From assembly GCF_004114955.1 (NCBI RefSeq), contig NZ_CP030053.1, forward strand, positions 868,001-932,000: 64,000 bases of DNA, read 5' to 3'. Source of the stretch: Bradyrhizobium guangzhouense. Its GTDB lineage: Bacteria > Pseudomonadota > Alphaproteobacteria > Rhizobiales > Xanthobacteraceae. Positions within the stretch are counted from its first letter, which is position 1. Each line of letters opens with the position of its first letter. The position numbers and the translations under genes are program-made. Shown here in pieces: positions 41,135 through 50,183 of this stretch. The notes beneath the pieces were generated by a model. That model saw nothing but the letters and a program-made list of their open reading frames with translations. It was not told where the DNA came from and searched no databases.

Positions 41135-42379
41135 ATGTGGCCGTTTCGAAGTCTTTCACGCCGCACAGTTCTTGCGCGGAGTGCCGTTGCGACCCTTGCC
41201 GTGGCCGCGCCGGCCTTGAGCCGGCCTGCGAAATCAGAAGCCGATGAACGCAGAGCCCGTCTCGATCGGGTGATCGATCGCGCCATCGCCGCGCGGCGCA
41301 TCGTCGGCAGCGTCGTGTTGGTGATGCAGGATGGCGACATCGTCTATCGCCGTGCCGCTGGTTTTGCGGATCGTGAGGCCGCCTCGCCGATGCGCGAGGA
41401 CGCCATGTTCCGCCTTGCCTCGCTGTCGAAGCCGATCGTCTCGGTCGCCGCGATGGCTCTGGTCGAGCGCGGCGGGCTGGATCCGCAGGACCCCGTCACC
41501 AAATGGCTGCCGGATTTCCGGCCGCAGACCGCGGATGGAAAAATCCCCGAAATCACCATCCATCATCTGCTCACTCATACATCAGGGCTTTCCTACGGAT
41601 TTCTCCAGCCGCCCGACAGTCCCTATCAGCGTGCGGGAATCTCCGACGGCCTCGACCGGTCGGACATCACGCTCGACGAGGAGATCCGCCGTATCGCCGC
41701 CGCGCCGCTGCTCTACCAGCCGGGCACGCGATGGGGCTATTCGCTCGCAACCGACGTGCTCGGCGCCGTCATCGCCAAGGCGGCCGGCGAGCCCTTGCCT
41801 GACGCTGTTCGCCGTTTCGTCACGACGCCGCTTGCGATGCGCGATACGACCTTCTTCGTCGAGGACGGCGCGCGGCTCGCGGTGCCCTATGTCGACGGCA
41901 AGCCGGAGCCGGCGCGGATGGCGGACCCGCAGCTTGTGCCGTTCCGGGGCCCCGGGATCATTCATGCGTCGCCGTCGCGCGCGCTCGATCGTCAGGCCTT
42001 TCCGTCCGGCGGCGCCGGCCTCGTCAGCACGGCCGGCGATTACGCCCGCCTTGCCGAGGCGATCCGCCTCGGCGGCGCGGCGGTCCTGAAAGCGTCGACG
42101 GTGCAGCGGATGACGACCAGCCAGATCGGCGATCTGACGCCGTCGGGACTTCCCGCCTGGGGTTTTGGCTACGGCGCCTTTGTCCTGAAGGACAGCGCGC
42201 TGGCGAAATCGCCACAGGGGGCGGGAACCTGGACCTTCAATTGCGCCTACGGCCAGAGCTTTTTCGTCGATCCCGTCGAGCGGCTGACCGTCGTCGCCTT
42301 CACCAATACCGGCCTCGAGGGCGGCTTCGGTGCCTTTCCGATTGAAATTCGTGACGCGGTCTATGGGCGGAGCAGCTGA
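41135..42379 (+). CDS. Exported serine hydrolase (class C beta-lactamase/DD-peptidase fold)
   Basis: 414 aa. The N-terminal SRRTVLARSAVATLAVAAPA looks like a twin-arginine signal. The active-site motif SLSK is at 96-99 and the second motif YSL at 202-204 (Tyr in the YxN position). The late segment FGYGAFV...TWTFNCAYGQ replaces the usual HTG. Relatives include esterases, DD-peptidases and D-aminopeptidases; true beta-lactamase activity cannot be assumed. It is 103 bp upstream of the ABM protein, which also has a Tat-like leader. Confidence 0.85.
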   Translation: MWPFRSLSRRTVLARSAVATLAVAAPALSRPAKSEADERRARLDRVIDRAIAARRIVGSVVLVMQDGDIVYRRAAGFADREAASPMREDAMFRLASLSKPIVSVAAMALVERGGLDPQDPVTKWLPDFRPQTADGKIPEITIHHLLTHTSGLSYGFLQPPDSPYQRAGISDGLDRSDITLDEEIRRIAAAPLLYQPGTRWGYSLATDVLGAVIAKAAGEPLPDAVRRFVTTPLAMRDTTFFVEDGARLAVPYVDGKPEPARMADPQLVPFRGPGIIHASPSRALDRQAFPSGGAGLVSTAGDYARLAEAIRLGGAAVLKASTVQRMTTSQIGDLTPSGLPAWGFGYGAFVLKDSALAKSPQGAGTWTFNCAYGQSFFVDPVERLTVVAFTNTGLEGGFGAFPIEIRDAVYGRSS

Positions 42380-42482
42380 GCGAAAAAAATTGCCGACCGA
42401 CCGTTTCCTTTTCACGGCCCCGTTCGTCTCAGCCTTGTGACACCCGCCTCGCGTCCAGCACAGTCTTCGAAGGAAAACCTCG

Positions 42483-42923
42483 ATGCCAGAGATCAAACCC
42501 ACGCCATCGCGACGAGCCATCGTTGCCACCAGCCTTGGTGCCGGTGCCTTGCTCGCCGCCCGGATCGTCCCGTCCCACAGCCAGACCAGGAGCTCGAACA
42601 TGGAAGCCACCATCCGCACCGGCAGCGACATCACCACCCTCGTCAACGTCTTCACGGTCGAGCCTGATAAGCAGCAGAAACTGGTCCAGCTCCTGAAAGA
42701 GGGCACCGAGAACTTCTTCAGCAAGCAGCCCGGCTTCATCTCGTCCAGCGTCCACGCCGGCAAGGAGGGCGGCCGGGCCATCAACTACTCGCAATGGAAA
42801 AGCGCTGGCGACATCGAGAATTTCCGCAAAGATCCGAAATTCATGCCTTACATCCAGCGCCTCGCTGCGATCGCCAAGGCCGAGACGATCCTGTGCGAGG
42901 TCGTCGAGGTCAACCATGCCTGA
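42483..42923 (+). CDS. Antibiotic biosynthesis monooxygenase (ABM) domain protein with Tat-like leader
   Basis: 146 aa. Residues about 40-146 are an ABM ferredoxin-like fold (TLVNVFTVEPDKQQKLVQLL, GFISSSVHAGKEGGRAINYS). The first 35 residues, with PSRRAIVATSLGAGALLAAR, resemble a twin-arginine signal, which is unusual because ABM proteins are mostly cytoplasmic. An internal ATG at 42600 would give the bare domain without export. It lies 65 bp upstream of an ECF sigma factor gene, likely the same transcription unit. Confidence 0.82.
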   Translation: MPEIKPTPSRRAIVATSLGAGALLAARIVPSHSQTRSSNMEATIRTGSDITTLVNVFTVEPDKQQKLVQLLKEGTENFFSKQPGFISSSVHAGKEGGRAINYSQWKSAGDIENFRKDPKFMPYIQRLAAIAKAETILCEVVEVNHA

Positions 42924-42988
42924 CTTCTGGCGTGTGGCGCCTCGCCTCTGTTTGACGTATTTCGCTTGTTTGTGACGGGAGGCTCGGT

Positions 42989-43906
42989 TTGGCAGACGAT
43001 GTGACGAGCAATGGCGCGGGGGCGGTCAGACAGACCGCCCTTCAGGCTCTCGAACGCCTCGCGGTGGAGATGCGGCCGCAGCTGCATCGTTACTGTGCGC
43101 GCATGACGGGCTCCGTCATCGACGGCGAGGACGTGCTTCAGGACGCGCTGCTCAAGGCTTTCGAGGCCGCACCGCGAACCGGGCCGCTGGACAATCCGGA
43201 AGGCTGGCTGTTCCGCATCGCCCACAACGCGACGCTGGATTTCCTGCGCCGGCGCGCCCGCTACAACGCTGCTCACGCCGATGAAGATCTGGACATGATC
43301 CCCGCTTTGACCAGCCCCGTGACCGAACGCGAGAGCGTCACCGCGAGCCTCGGCACCTTCATGCGCCTGCCGGTGGCGCAGCGCAGCGCGGTGATCCTGC
43401 GCGACGTGCTCGGCTATTCCGTCGACGAGGTCTGCAGCATCATGTGCGGCAGCGTGCCGGCGACCAAGGGCGCGCTGCAACGCGGCCGCGTCCGCCTGCG
43501 CGAGCTCGCGGCGGAGCCCGACGACGTCAGGCCTCCCGAACTCGAGACCGCCGAACGCGCCCGCCTGATGCACTATGTCGAGCGCTTCAACGCCCGCGAT
43601 TTCGAGTCGCTGCGCGACATGCTGGCCGACGACGTGCGGCTGGAGATGGTCAACCGGACGCGCCGGGCCGGCCGCCGCGATGTCAGCGAGTATTTCGGGC
43701 GCTATGCCGAGACCAGCCCCTGGCATTGCGTCCCGGGCTTCGTCGACCGGCGCCCCGCGATCATCATGTTCGATCCGCAGGATCCGTCAGGCCCGCCGCG
43801 CTACTTCGTCCTGCTCGACTGGGACAATGGCAGCATCGTCAACATCAGGGATTTTCTGTTCGCGCACTACGCGATCGAAGGCGCCGAATTGTTCACGCTG
43901 GACTGA
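42989..43906 (+). CDS. ECF sigma factor with SnoaL-like C-terminal domain
   Basis: 305 aa. Sigma region 2 (about 20-85, GEDVLQDALLKAFEAAPRTG) and region 4 (about 125-175, VILRDVLGYSVDEVCSIMCG) are followed by a SnoaL/NTF2-like domain (about 190-305, YVERFNARDFESLRDMLADD). This architecture is that of ECF41- and SigJ-related factors, in which the C-terminal domain controls activity in place of an anti-sigma factor. Starts with TTG at 42989 after GGGAGG. The typical ECF41 partner (a COMD or oxidoreductase gene) is not seen; an ABM protein is the neighbour instead. Confidence 0.86.
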   Translation: MADDVTSNGAGAVRQTALQALERLAVEMRPQLHRYCARMTGSVIDGEDVLQDALLKAFEAAPRTGPLDNPEGWLFRIAHNATLDFLRRRARYNAAHADEDLDMIPALTSPVTERESVTASLGTFMRLPVAQRSAVILRDVLGYSVDEVCSIMCGSVPATKGALQRGRVRLRELAAEPDDVRPPELETAERARLMHYVERFNARDFESLRDMLADDVRLEMVNRTRRAGRRDVSEYFGRYAETSPWHCVPGFVDRRPAIIMFDPQDPSGPPRYFVLLDWDNGSIVNIRDFLFAHYAIEGAELFTLD

Positions 43907-43925
43907 TGAGTCGGGTGGACGCAGC

Positions 43926-44744
43926 TCAGCCGATCTGCTTCTCGCCGTGCCGCTCCGACAGCGTGAAGATCTCGACGCCTGACGCGGTGACGCCGACCGA
44001 GTGCTCGAACTGCGCCGACAGCGAGCGGTCGCGGGTCACCGCGGTCCAGCCGTCGGACAGGATCTTCACATGCGGCTTGCCGAGATTGATCATCGGCTCG
44101 ATGGTGAAGAACATGCCGGGCTTGAGCTGCACGCCCTCGCCGGGCCGGCCGATATGGATGATGTTCGGCTCGTCGTGGAACATGCGTCCCAGGCCATGGC
44201 CGCAGAAATCGCGCACCACGCTCATGCCCTGCGGCTCGACGAAACTCTGGATGGCGTGGCCGATGTCGCCGGTGGTGGCGCCGGGCTTCACCGCGGCGAT
44301 GCCGCGCATCATCGCTTCATAGGTTACCTCGATCAGCCGCTCGGCCTTGCGCGCGATCGGGCCGACCGCATACATCCGGCTGGAATCGCCGTACCAGCCG
44401 TCGACGATGAAGGTGACGTCGATGTTGACGATGTCGCCCTCCTTCAGCGGCCGGTCGCCGGGCATGCCGTGGCAGACCACGTGGTTGAGCGAGGTGCAGG
44501 TCGAATAGCGATAGCCGCGATACATCAGCGTCGCCGGATAGGCGCCGTGGCTGAAGGCGAACTCGCGGACGAACTCGTCGATGCGATCGGTCGGCACGCC
44601 CGGGCCGACGATGTCGGTGAGCTCGTCGAGGCACTTCGCCACCAGAGCACCCGCCTTGCGCATGCCGGCAAAGGCGGCCGGACCATGCAGCTTGATCTGT
44701 CCGGTCTTGCGCAGGGAGGTATCGGTGGCTTCGACGTAGCTCAT
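43926..44744 (-). CDS. map: Type I methionine aminopeptidase
   Basis: 272 aa. Removes the initiator methionine from nascent proteins; cytoplasmic and usually essential. All five metal ligands are visible: the two Asp in NIDVTFIVDGWYGDSS, the His in DFCGHGLGRMFHDEP, the Glu in FFTIEPMI and the Glu in FEHSVGVT. It is a typical length and runs convergently to the ECF gene with a 19-bp gap. Confidence 0.96.
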   Translation of the reverse strand: MSYVEATDTSLRKTGQIKLHGPAAFAGMRKAGALVAKCLDELTDIVGPGVPTDRIDEFVREFAFSHGAYPATLMYRGYRYSTCTSLNHVVCHGMPGDRPLKEGDIVNIDVTFIVDGWYGDSSRMYAVGPIARKAERLIEVTYEAMMRGIAAVKPGATTGDIGHAIQSFVEPQGMSVVRDFCGHGLGRMFHDEPNIIHIGRPGEGVQLKPGMFFTIEPMINLGKPHVKILSDGWTAVTRDRSLSAQFEHSVGVTASGVEIFTLSERHGEKQIG

Positions 44745-44854
44745 GCGGGCGCTATCTTCTGGAATACGGCGGAAGGGCTTGATTTGAGGCCCTAATTTAA
44801 TGATTGCGGGCTTTCATGCAAGTTGTGCCTAGCCGCCATGCGCCCGAAAGCGGC

Positions 44855-46171
44855 TCAATTCGGGACTTCTACGGTGGTTTCGACCGGCAGCGCCCCGCCG
44901 CGGACGCGGATTTCGCGGACGGGGTAGGGAACCCGGATGCCCTCGCGCTTGAAGGCGTCCCACAGCGCCAGCATCACGTCGCTCTTGACGGCGTCCATGC
45001 CGTCGGGGTCCGCAAGCCAGAGCGTCAGCGAGAACTTCATGCCGGCCTCGGCGAACTCGGTCAGCAGGCAGTTCGGCGGCTTGCCCTTTTGCGCGCGAGG
45101 ATGGGCGGAGGCGGTCTCGATCGCGAGCTTGCAGACCAGCTTGGGGTCGGCGTCGTAATTGGTGCCGAAGGTGATCTTCACCAGCGTGTTCTTGTCGGTA
45201 TAGGTCCAGTTGACGACCTTCTGCGTCACCAGATCCTCGTTCGGCACCAGGAATTCGCGGCCGTCGCCGGCGGCCACCGAAATATAGCGCGTCTTCATCG
45301 CGCTGATGCGGCCGGTATTGTCGCCGATGGTGACGAGGTCGCCCGGCTTCACCGATTTGTCGGCGAGCAGGATGATGCCGGAGATGAAGTTGGCGACGAT
45401 CTTCTGCAGGCCGATACCGATACCAACGCCGACCGCGCCGGAGAACACCGCAAGCGCCGAGAGGTCGATGCCGACCGTGCCGAGCGCGATCACGATCGCG
45501 ACCGCAAGCAGCCCGATGCGGATGATCTTGATCAGCAGCACCTGGACCGACGGCGTCAGATCGGTCGTCGAGTTGATCTTGCTCTCGGCGAAATTGCTGG
45601 CGATGTTGGTGAGCCAGAGCGCGAGGATCAGCAGCGCGCCGGCCTTGAGCAGCAGCAGCGGCGTCAGCCTGAGACCGCCGAGCACGATGGCGTAGGAATC
45701 GAGCAGGTCCACCGTGCTGTCGAGCTGGCCGAGGATGGACAGCGCGGCGACGAACCAGGCCGCGACCGACACCAGCCTGACGAAGAAGGCGTTGCGCAGC
45801 ACCGAGGTCAGGAGCCGGATCGCGAGCCAGGCGAGCCCGAGCTTGGCGGCGACCATCAGCAGATAGCTGCGGCTCGGCCAGGTCGCGTGATACATCACCA
45901 CGCGCGAGATGATCACCAGCAGCGTGAAGACCGCCGTCGAGGCGCTCGCGACCATCACGCGGGCGAAGTGCCGGAGCGGCAGCGGCCAGCGATTCGCCAC
46001 CGAGTTCATGTCGACGCGGTTGTGAACGCCGGCGTCCGCCGCATAGGCGATCCCGGCCGCCGCCAGGATCAGCCCGAATTGCAGGTAGAACCAGGGCGAG
46101 GAGATCTCCGCTCCGACGCTGCGCGCAGTCGTCTGCACGAACTCCATGAGGTCTTTGAGGTCCATGTCCAT
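44855..46171 (-). CDS. MscS family mechanosensitive channel
   Basis: 438 aa inner-membrane protein with about five or six helices. The pore helix and beta-domain junction GVGIGIGLQKIVANFISGII is the MscS signature, followed by LADKSVKPGDLVTIGDNTG and a cytoplasmic C-terminal domain. It is larger than E. coli MscS because of extra N-terminal helices. The start at ATG 46171 (or 46165) was chosen over an extension that is not membrane-like. It is divergent from the K+/H+ antiporter gene, so two osmotic-stress functions share an intergenic region (46172-46383). Confidence 0.92.
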   Translation of the reverse strand: MDMDLKDLMEFVQTTARSVGAEISSPWFYLQFGLILAAAGIAYAADAGVHNRVDMNSVANRWPLPLRHFARVMVASASTAVFTLLVIISRVVMYHATWPSRSYLLMVAAKLGLAWLAIRLLTSVLRNAFFVRLVSVAAWFVAALSILGQLDSTVDLLDSYAIVLGGLRLTPLLLLKAGALLILALWLTNIASNFAESKINSTTDLTPSVQVLLIKIIRIGLLAVAIVIALGTVGIDLSALAVFSGAVGVGIGIGLQKIVANFISGIILLADKSVKPGDLVTIGDNTGRISAMKTRYISVAAGDGREFLVPNEDLVTQKVVNWTYTDKNTLVKITFGTNYDADPKLVCKLAIETASAHPRAQKGKPPNCLLTEFAEAGMKFSLTLWLADPDGMDAVKSDVMLALWDAFKREGIRVPYPVREIRVRGGALPVETTVEVPN

Positions 46172-46383
46172 CTGACGGTCTCGGGGAAGCGGTCGGGCGG
46201 GTTTGATTCGAAGGCGCCGCAGAATCCCATAAAGGCTGCAGCCGGGCCATCGATACACCGTGAAATGAAGCGCGTTAAGGCCGCAAAATACGGGCAGATT
46301 GCCGCGAGTGGGAGAAAATGGGTTGGCGCCGAAGTGTGGCGACGATAAGGATGCAATTCCAGCGATTTGTACCCGGAAGGTGG

Positions 46384-48177
46384 ATGGCTTCCCTCGACTC
46401 GTTCAGCATCGCCATTCTGCTCGGCGCCGTCCTCGTCATGGCCGGCATCCTGTCGAGTCTGCTCGCGCTGCGCTTCGGTGCGCCGCTGCTGCTGGTCTTC
46501 CTCGCGATCGGCATGCTGGCGGGCGATGCGGGCCCCGGCCAGCTCCAGTTCAACGATGTCGGCACCACCTATCTGGTCGGGTCGGTGGCGCTGGCGCTGA
46601 TCCTGTTCGACGGCGGGTTGAAGACGCGCTTTGCCAGCATCCGCACGGTGCTCGCACCCTCCGTGGTGCTCGCCACCGTCGGCGTGCTCCTGACCGCGCT
46701 GATCACGGCGCCGTTCGCGAAATACGCGCTCGACCTCAACTGGACCGAGTCGCTGCTGGTCGGCGCGGTGGTGGCCTCGACCGACGCGGCCGCGGTGTTC
46801 CTCTTGGTGCACACCCAGGGCCTGCGCCTGCGCCCGCGCGTCGGCGCGACGCTGGAAGCGGAATCCGGCACCAACGATCCCTTCGCGATCTTCCTCACCT
46901 TGATGCTGGTCGAATACATCTCGCTGGGCTCGAGCACGCCAGGCCATGTGGTGATGGAGTTTGTCCAGGAGGCGTTGCTCGGCGCCGTCGTCGGCGTCAT
47001 CGGTGGCCGCCTCGTCGTCATCGGGCTCAACAAGGTCGCGCTGCCGCAGGGCCTGCACGCCCCGTTCGTGACCACGGCTGCGCTGGTGATCTTCGGCGGC
47101 TCGCAGATCATGCACGCCTCGGGATTCCTGGCGGTCTATCTCGCCGGCATCATCATCGGCAACCGCCCGACGCGCGCGCATAATTCGGTGGTGGCGTTCC
47201 TGGATGCCGCGACCTGGCTGGCGCAGATCGTGATGTTCGTGCTGCTGGGCCTGTTGGTGTCGCCGAGCCGCCTCGGCTCCAGCGTGTGGCCTGCGATCGG
47301 CGTCGCCTTCGTGCTGATGCTGGTGGCGCGGCCGATCGCGGTGTTCGTGTGCCTGGCGCCCTTCCGCTTCAACTGGCGCGAAAAGATCTTCATCGCCTGG
47401 ACGGGCCTGCGCGGCGCGGTCGCGATCTTCCTGGCCTCGATCCCGATGCTGGTCGGCCTGTCCAAGGCCTATCTCTATTTCGACGTCGCCTTCGTCGTCG
47501 TCATCATCTCGCTGCTGCTGCAGGGCTGGACGCTGGCGCCGGCCGCGCGCAAGCTGCATGTGGCGCTGCCCCGCGCCGAGCGTGGACCCCGCCGCATCGA
47601 GCTGGATCTGCCCGGCCAGCTCGAGCAGCAGCTGGTCGGCTATCCGGTGCGGCCGAAGAGCCTGTATTTCCGCCGTGGCCTGATCCCGTCCTGGTCGAAG
47701 CCGACGCTGGTGATCCGCAACGAGAACATCCTGACGCCGGTGGAAGCCGAGCCGGTCGCGCCCGGCGACTACATCTACCTGCTGGCGCCGCCGGAGAAAG
47801 CCGAGGCGCTCGACCGCTTCTTCGTCGACATGCAGCCGAGCACGGCGCCCGATCCGCATCTGCTCGGCGACTTCATGGTGTCGGGCGAGCACACGCTCGC
47901 CGAGCTCGCCGGGATCTACGGCGTCAAGGTCAGCGAGGACGAAGGCAAGCTCACGCTCGCCGATTATTTCGACGTCCATCTCGACCGCGCGCCGAAGGAA
48001 GGTGCCGAGCTGCCGCTCGACGAGATCGTGCTGGTCGCACGCAGCATCTCCGGCGGCCGCGTCAACGTCGTCGGCCTCCGCCTGCCGGAAGACGACGAAA
48101 CGCCGGCGCCGCTGACGCGCTCGCAGGCACTGAGGAACAAGCTCGCGGAGATATGGACGTCGGTGGCGGGGGTTTAG
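46384..48177 (+). CDS. Potassium/proton antiporter (CPA1, NhaP2/CvrA-like)
   Basis: 597 aa. Residues about 1-395 form a 12-helix CPA1 exchanger, with GGLKTRFASIRTVLAPSVVL, the TDAAAVFLL segment and the ESGTNDPFAIFLT ion-binding region. A cytoplasmic TrkA_C/RCK_C-like domain (about 410-490) and a C-terminal CorC_HlyC-like part follow, as in NhaP2. It exports K+ (or Na+) for protons. The ATG at 46384 follows GGAAGGTGG. Confidence 0.92.
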   Translation: MASLDSFSIAILLGAVLVMAGILSSLLALRFGAPLLLVFLAIGMLAGDAGPGQLQFNDVGTTYLVGSVALALILFDGGLKTRFASIRTVLAPSVVLATVGVLLTALITAPFAKYALDLNWTESLLVGAVVASTDAAAVFLLVHTQGLRLRPRVGATLEAESGTNDPFAIFLTLMLVEYISLGSSTPGHVVMEFVQEALLGAVVGVIGGRLVVIGLNKVALPQGLHAPFVTTAALVIFGGSQIMHASGFLAVYLAGIIIGNRPTRAHNSVVAFLDAATWLAQIVMFVLLGLLVSPSRLGSSVWPAIGVAFVLMLVARPIAVFVCLAPFRFNWREKIFIAWTGLRGAVAIFLASIPMLVGLSKAYLYFDVAFVVVIISLLLQGWTLAPAARKLHVALPRAERGPRRIELDLPGQLEQQLVGYPVRPKSLYFRRGLIPSWSKPTLVIRNENILTPVEAEPVAPGDYIYLLAPPEKAEALDRFFVDMQPSTAPDPHLLGDFMVSGEHTLAELAGIYGVKVSEDEGKLTLADYFDVHLDRAPKEGAELPLDEIVLVARSISGGRVNVVGLRLPEDDETPAPLTRSQALRNKLAEIWTSVAGV

Positions 48178-48183
48178 TCTCTC

Positions 48184-48292
48184 TCCGTCATTCCTGGGCG
48201 CGCAGCGCGAACCCGGAATCCATTTCTCCGCCGAACTAGTAGCGCGATGGATTCCGGGCTCGTGACTTTGTCACGCCCCGGAATGACAAGGA
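48184..48292. repeat. Intergenic palindromic repeat (GTCATTCC...GGAATGAC type)
   Basis: CCGTCATTCCTGGGCGCGCAG at the left and CACGCCCCGGAATGAC at the right, with an inner CCCGGAATCCAT/ATGGATTCCGGG pair. It is related to the shorter element at 8338-8381 and lies between same-strand genes. Confidence 0.75.
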
Positions 48293-48417
48293 TCCCGCCA
48301 CCAAATCGCCGCAACCGCCGATGATTTGCGCGGCTTCGTGACTCCTGGTTCCGGAACGTCTCGTGGCGTCGTCCGTTCTAGCCGCGTAACGGTCAACGCA
48401 TCTGACAGGAGCAACCC

Positions 48418-48678
48418 ATGCGTAAACTCATCCTGCCCGCCATCGTCGCGATCGGCCTCGGCTCCGCGGCGCCGGCGCTGGCCTATGACAGCGGCGATCA
48501 GCTCTCGATGCAGGCCGCGCTCGACGTCGCCGCCGACATCGGCGTCATGACCATTTCGCAAACCGAGTTTGCCGGCGACGAATGGCAGATCGAGGGCCGC
48601 GACGGCAGCGGTCGCTGGATGGAAGTCGACGTCGATGCGCGAACGGGAGACGTCCGCAACGTCGATCGCGGCTGGTAG
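48418..48678 (+). CDS. Exported PepSY-domain protein
   Basis: 86 aa. Signal peptide MRKLILPAIVAIGLGSAAPA, cleaved at ALA/Y (about 22), then a single PepSY domain: AALDVAADIGVMTISQTEFA, EWQIEGRDGSGRWMEVDVDA and RTGDVRNVDRGW. PepSY proteins are thought to restrain peptidases or to bind small ligands in the envelope. Monocistronic, with a repeat on either side. Confidence 0.88.
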   Translation: MRKLILPAIVAIGLGSAAPALAYDSGDQLSMQAALDVAADIGVMTISQTEFAGDEWQIEGRDGSGRWMEVDVDARTGDVRNVDRGW

Positions 48679-48688
48679 TCTCCTCCCT

Positions 48689-48794
48689 GTCATTGCCCGC
48701 GAAAGCGGGCAATCCAGTATTCCAGAGACGGTTGTGATTCAACTGAGAGGCCGCGGCGTACTGGATGCCCCGCCTTCGCGGGGCATGACGGCGG
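48689..48794. repeat. Dispersed ~100-bp intergenic repeat, copy 2
   Basis: Inverted copy of 9543-9646 (starts GTCATTGCCCGCGAAAGCGG, contains ACTGAGAGGCCGCGGCGTAC, ends GGCATGACGGCGG). Like the first copy, it separates convergent genes (PepSY and modC). Confidence 0.8.
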
Positions 48795-48809
48795 TGTTGA
48801 GGCGGGCTA

Positions 48810-49472
48810 CTAGGTCAGCACCTTGACCCCGCCGAACGACGTCACGCGGCCCTGCCTCAGCATCACGATCTGCGTCGCGAGCTGGCGCAGTTCGGCGGCG
48901 TCGTGGCTGACATAGACCATGGGCACATTGGCCTCGTCCCGCAGCCGCACCAGATAGGGCAGGATCTCGAGCTTGCGGGCCTCGTCGAGCGCGCCGAGCG
49001 GCTCGTCGAGCAGCAGCAGACGCGGCTTCGACAACAACGCGCGGCCGAGCGCGACGCGCTGGCGCTCGCCGCCCGACAGCTTCCCCGGACGGCGATCGAG
49101 CAGTGCGCCGATGTCGAGCAGTTCGACGACGCGCGCGCGCTGGGCGGCATCGGGCGCGAGGCGGTTCATCCGCCTTCCGTAATCGAGATTCTGCGCGACG
49201 TCGAGATGCGGAAACAGCCGCGCGTCCTGAAAGACGTAGCCGATGCGGCGGCGCCATGTCGGCACATGAATGCCGGCCGCGATGTCATCGACAACATCGC
49301 CGTCGATGACGATGGTGCCGCGGTCGGGCCGCAACAGCCCGGCGATCATGTTGATCAGCGAGCTCTTGCCGGCACCGGACGCGCCGAACAGGCCGGTGAC
49401 GCGGCCTTCGCTGGTGAAGGTCGCGTGCAGCGAAAACTCGCCAAGCTGCTTTTCGACGTCGACGCGCAGCAT
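48810..49472 (-). CDS. modC: Molybdate ABC transporter ATPase, short form without TOBE domain
   Basis: 220 aa. Walker A GASGAGKSS, signature LSGGERQRVALGRAL, Walker B LLLLDEPLGALDEAR and switch His in VYVSHDAAE. Identity as ModC rests on the adjacent modA and modB. E. coli ModC is about 350 aa with a C-terminal TOBE/Mop molybdate-binding domain; here the protein ends right after the ATPase domain at a normal stop, so that regulatory domain is absent. It begins 2 bp after modB. Confidence 0.93.
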   Translation of the reverse strand: MLRVDVEKQLGEFSLHATFTSEGRVTGLFGASGAGKSSLINMIAGLLRPDRGTIVIDGDVVDDIAAGIHVPTWRRRIGYVFQDARLFPHLDVAQNLDYGRRMNRLAPDAAQRARVVELLDIGALLDRRPGKLSGGERQRVALGRALLSKPRLLLLDEPLGALDEARKLEILPYLVRLRDEANVPMVYVSHDAAELRQLATQIVMLRQGRVTSFGGVKVLT

Positions 49473-49474
49473 GG

Positions 49475-50170
49475 TCAATTCCCGTGCAGGCGCGCGGTGG
49501 CGCGGCGGGCAAACCATTCGGCGCCGATCAGCGCGCCGAGCGCGAGCACGATCGAGACGATGACGAGCCGGCCTGCCGCCGCGTCGCCATCGGGCGTCTG
49601 GATCAGCGAATAGATCGCGGACGAGATCGTCTGGGTCTCGCCGGGAATGTTGGAGACGAAGGTGATGGTGGCGCCGAACTCGCCGATCGCCTTGGCAAAG
49701 CCGAGCACCATGCCGGCGAGCACGCCGGGCAGCGCCAGCGGCAGCGTCACCGTGAAGAACACCTTGAAAGGCGCGGCGCCAAGCGTCTCGGCAGCCTGCT
49801 CGAGCTTGTGGTCGATCGCCTCGATCGACAGCCGCATCGGCCGCACCAGCAGCGGAAACGACATCACGCCACAGGCGAGTGCCGCGCCAGTCCAGCGGAA
49901 GGCGAAGACGATGCCGAGATGATCGGCGAGGAAGCCGCCGACGAGGCCGCGGCGGCCGAACGTGAGCAGCAGCAGGTAGCCGGTGACGACAGGCGGCAGT
50001 ACCAGCGGCAGATGCACGATCGCATCGAGCACCGACTTGCCCCAGAAATCCCTGCGGGCAAGCAGCCACGCCAGCGCAATGCCGAACGGCGTTGCCACCA
50101 GCGTCGCGATGATGGCGACCCTGAGCGAAAGCAGGATCGCCGTCCATTCAGCGGGAGAGATGTCGAGCAT
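49475..50170 (-). CDS. modB: Molybdate ABC transporter permease
   Basis: 231 aa inner-membrane subunit with about five helices. The EAA loop region is EQAAETLGAAPFKVFFTVTL, followed by KAIGEFGATITFVSNIPGET, a ModB signature. The ATG at 50170 is used rather than the preceding TTG. It sits between modA and modC with gaps of 13 and 2 bp. Confidence 0.95.
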   Translation of the reverse strand: MLDISPAEWTAILLSLRVAIIATLVATPFGIALAWLLARRDFWGKSVLDAIVHLPLVLPPVVTGYLLLLTFGRRGLVGGFLADHLGIVFAFRWTGAALACGVMSFPLLVRPMRLSIEAIDHKLEQAAETLGAAPFKVFFTVTLPLALPGVLAGMVLGFAKAIGEFGATITFVSNIPGETQTISSAIYSLIQTPDGDAAAGRLVIVSIVLALGALIGAEWFARRATARLHGN

Positions 50171-50183
50171 CAAGTCGTAAGAA

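Noticed and set aside
41135-42379. Beta-lactamase resistance gene
   Set aside because: The SLSK and YSL motifs only show the serine hydrolase fold; the family is mostly esterases and peptidases, and no ampR-type regulator is adjacent.
46069-47979. Long minus-strand open frame opposite the K+/H+ antiporter
   Set aside because: Composition is dominated by Arg, His, Gln, Asp and Glu with no domain, as expected from the antisense of a high-GC gene; the plus-strand antiporter is clearly real.
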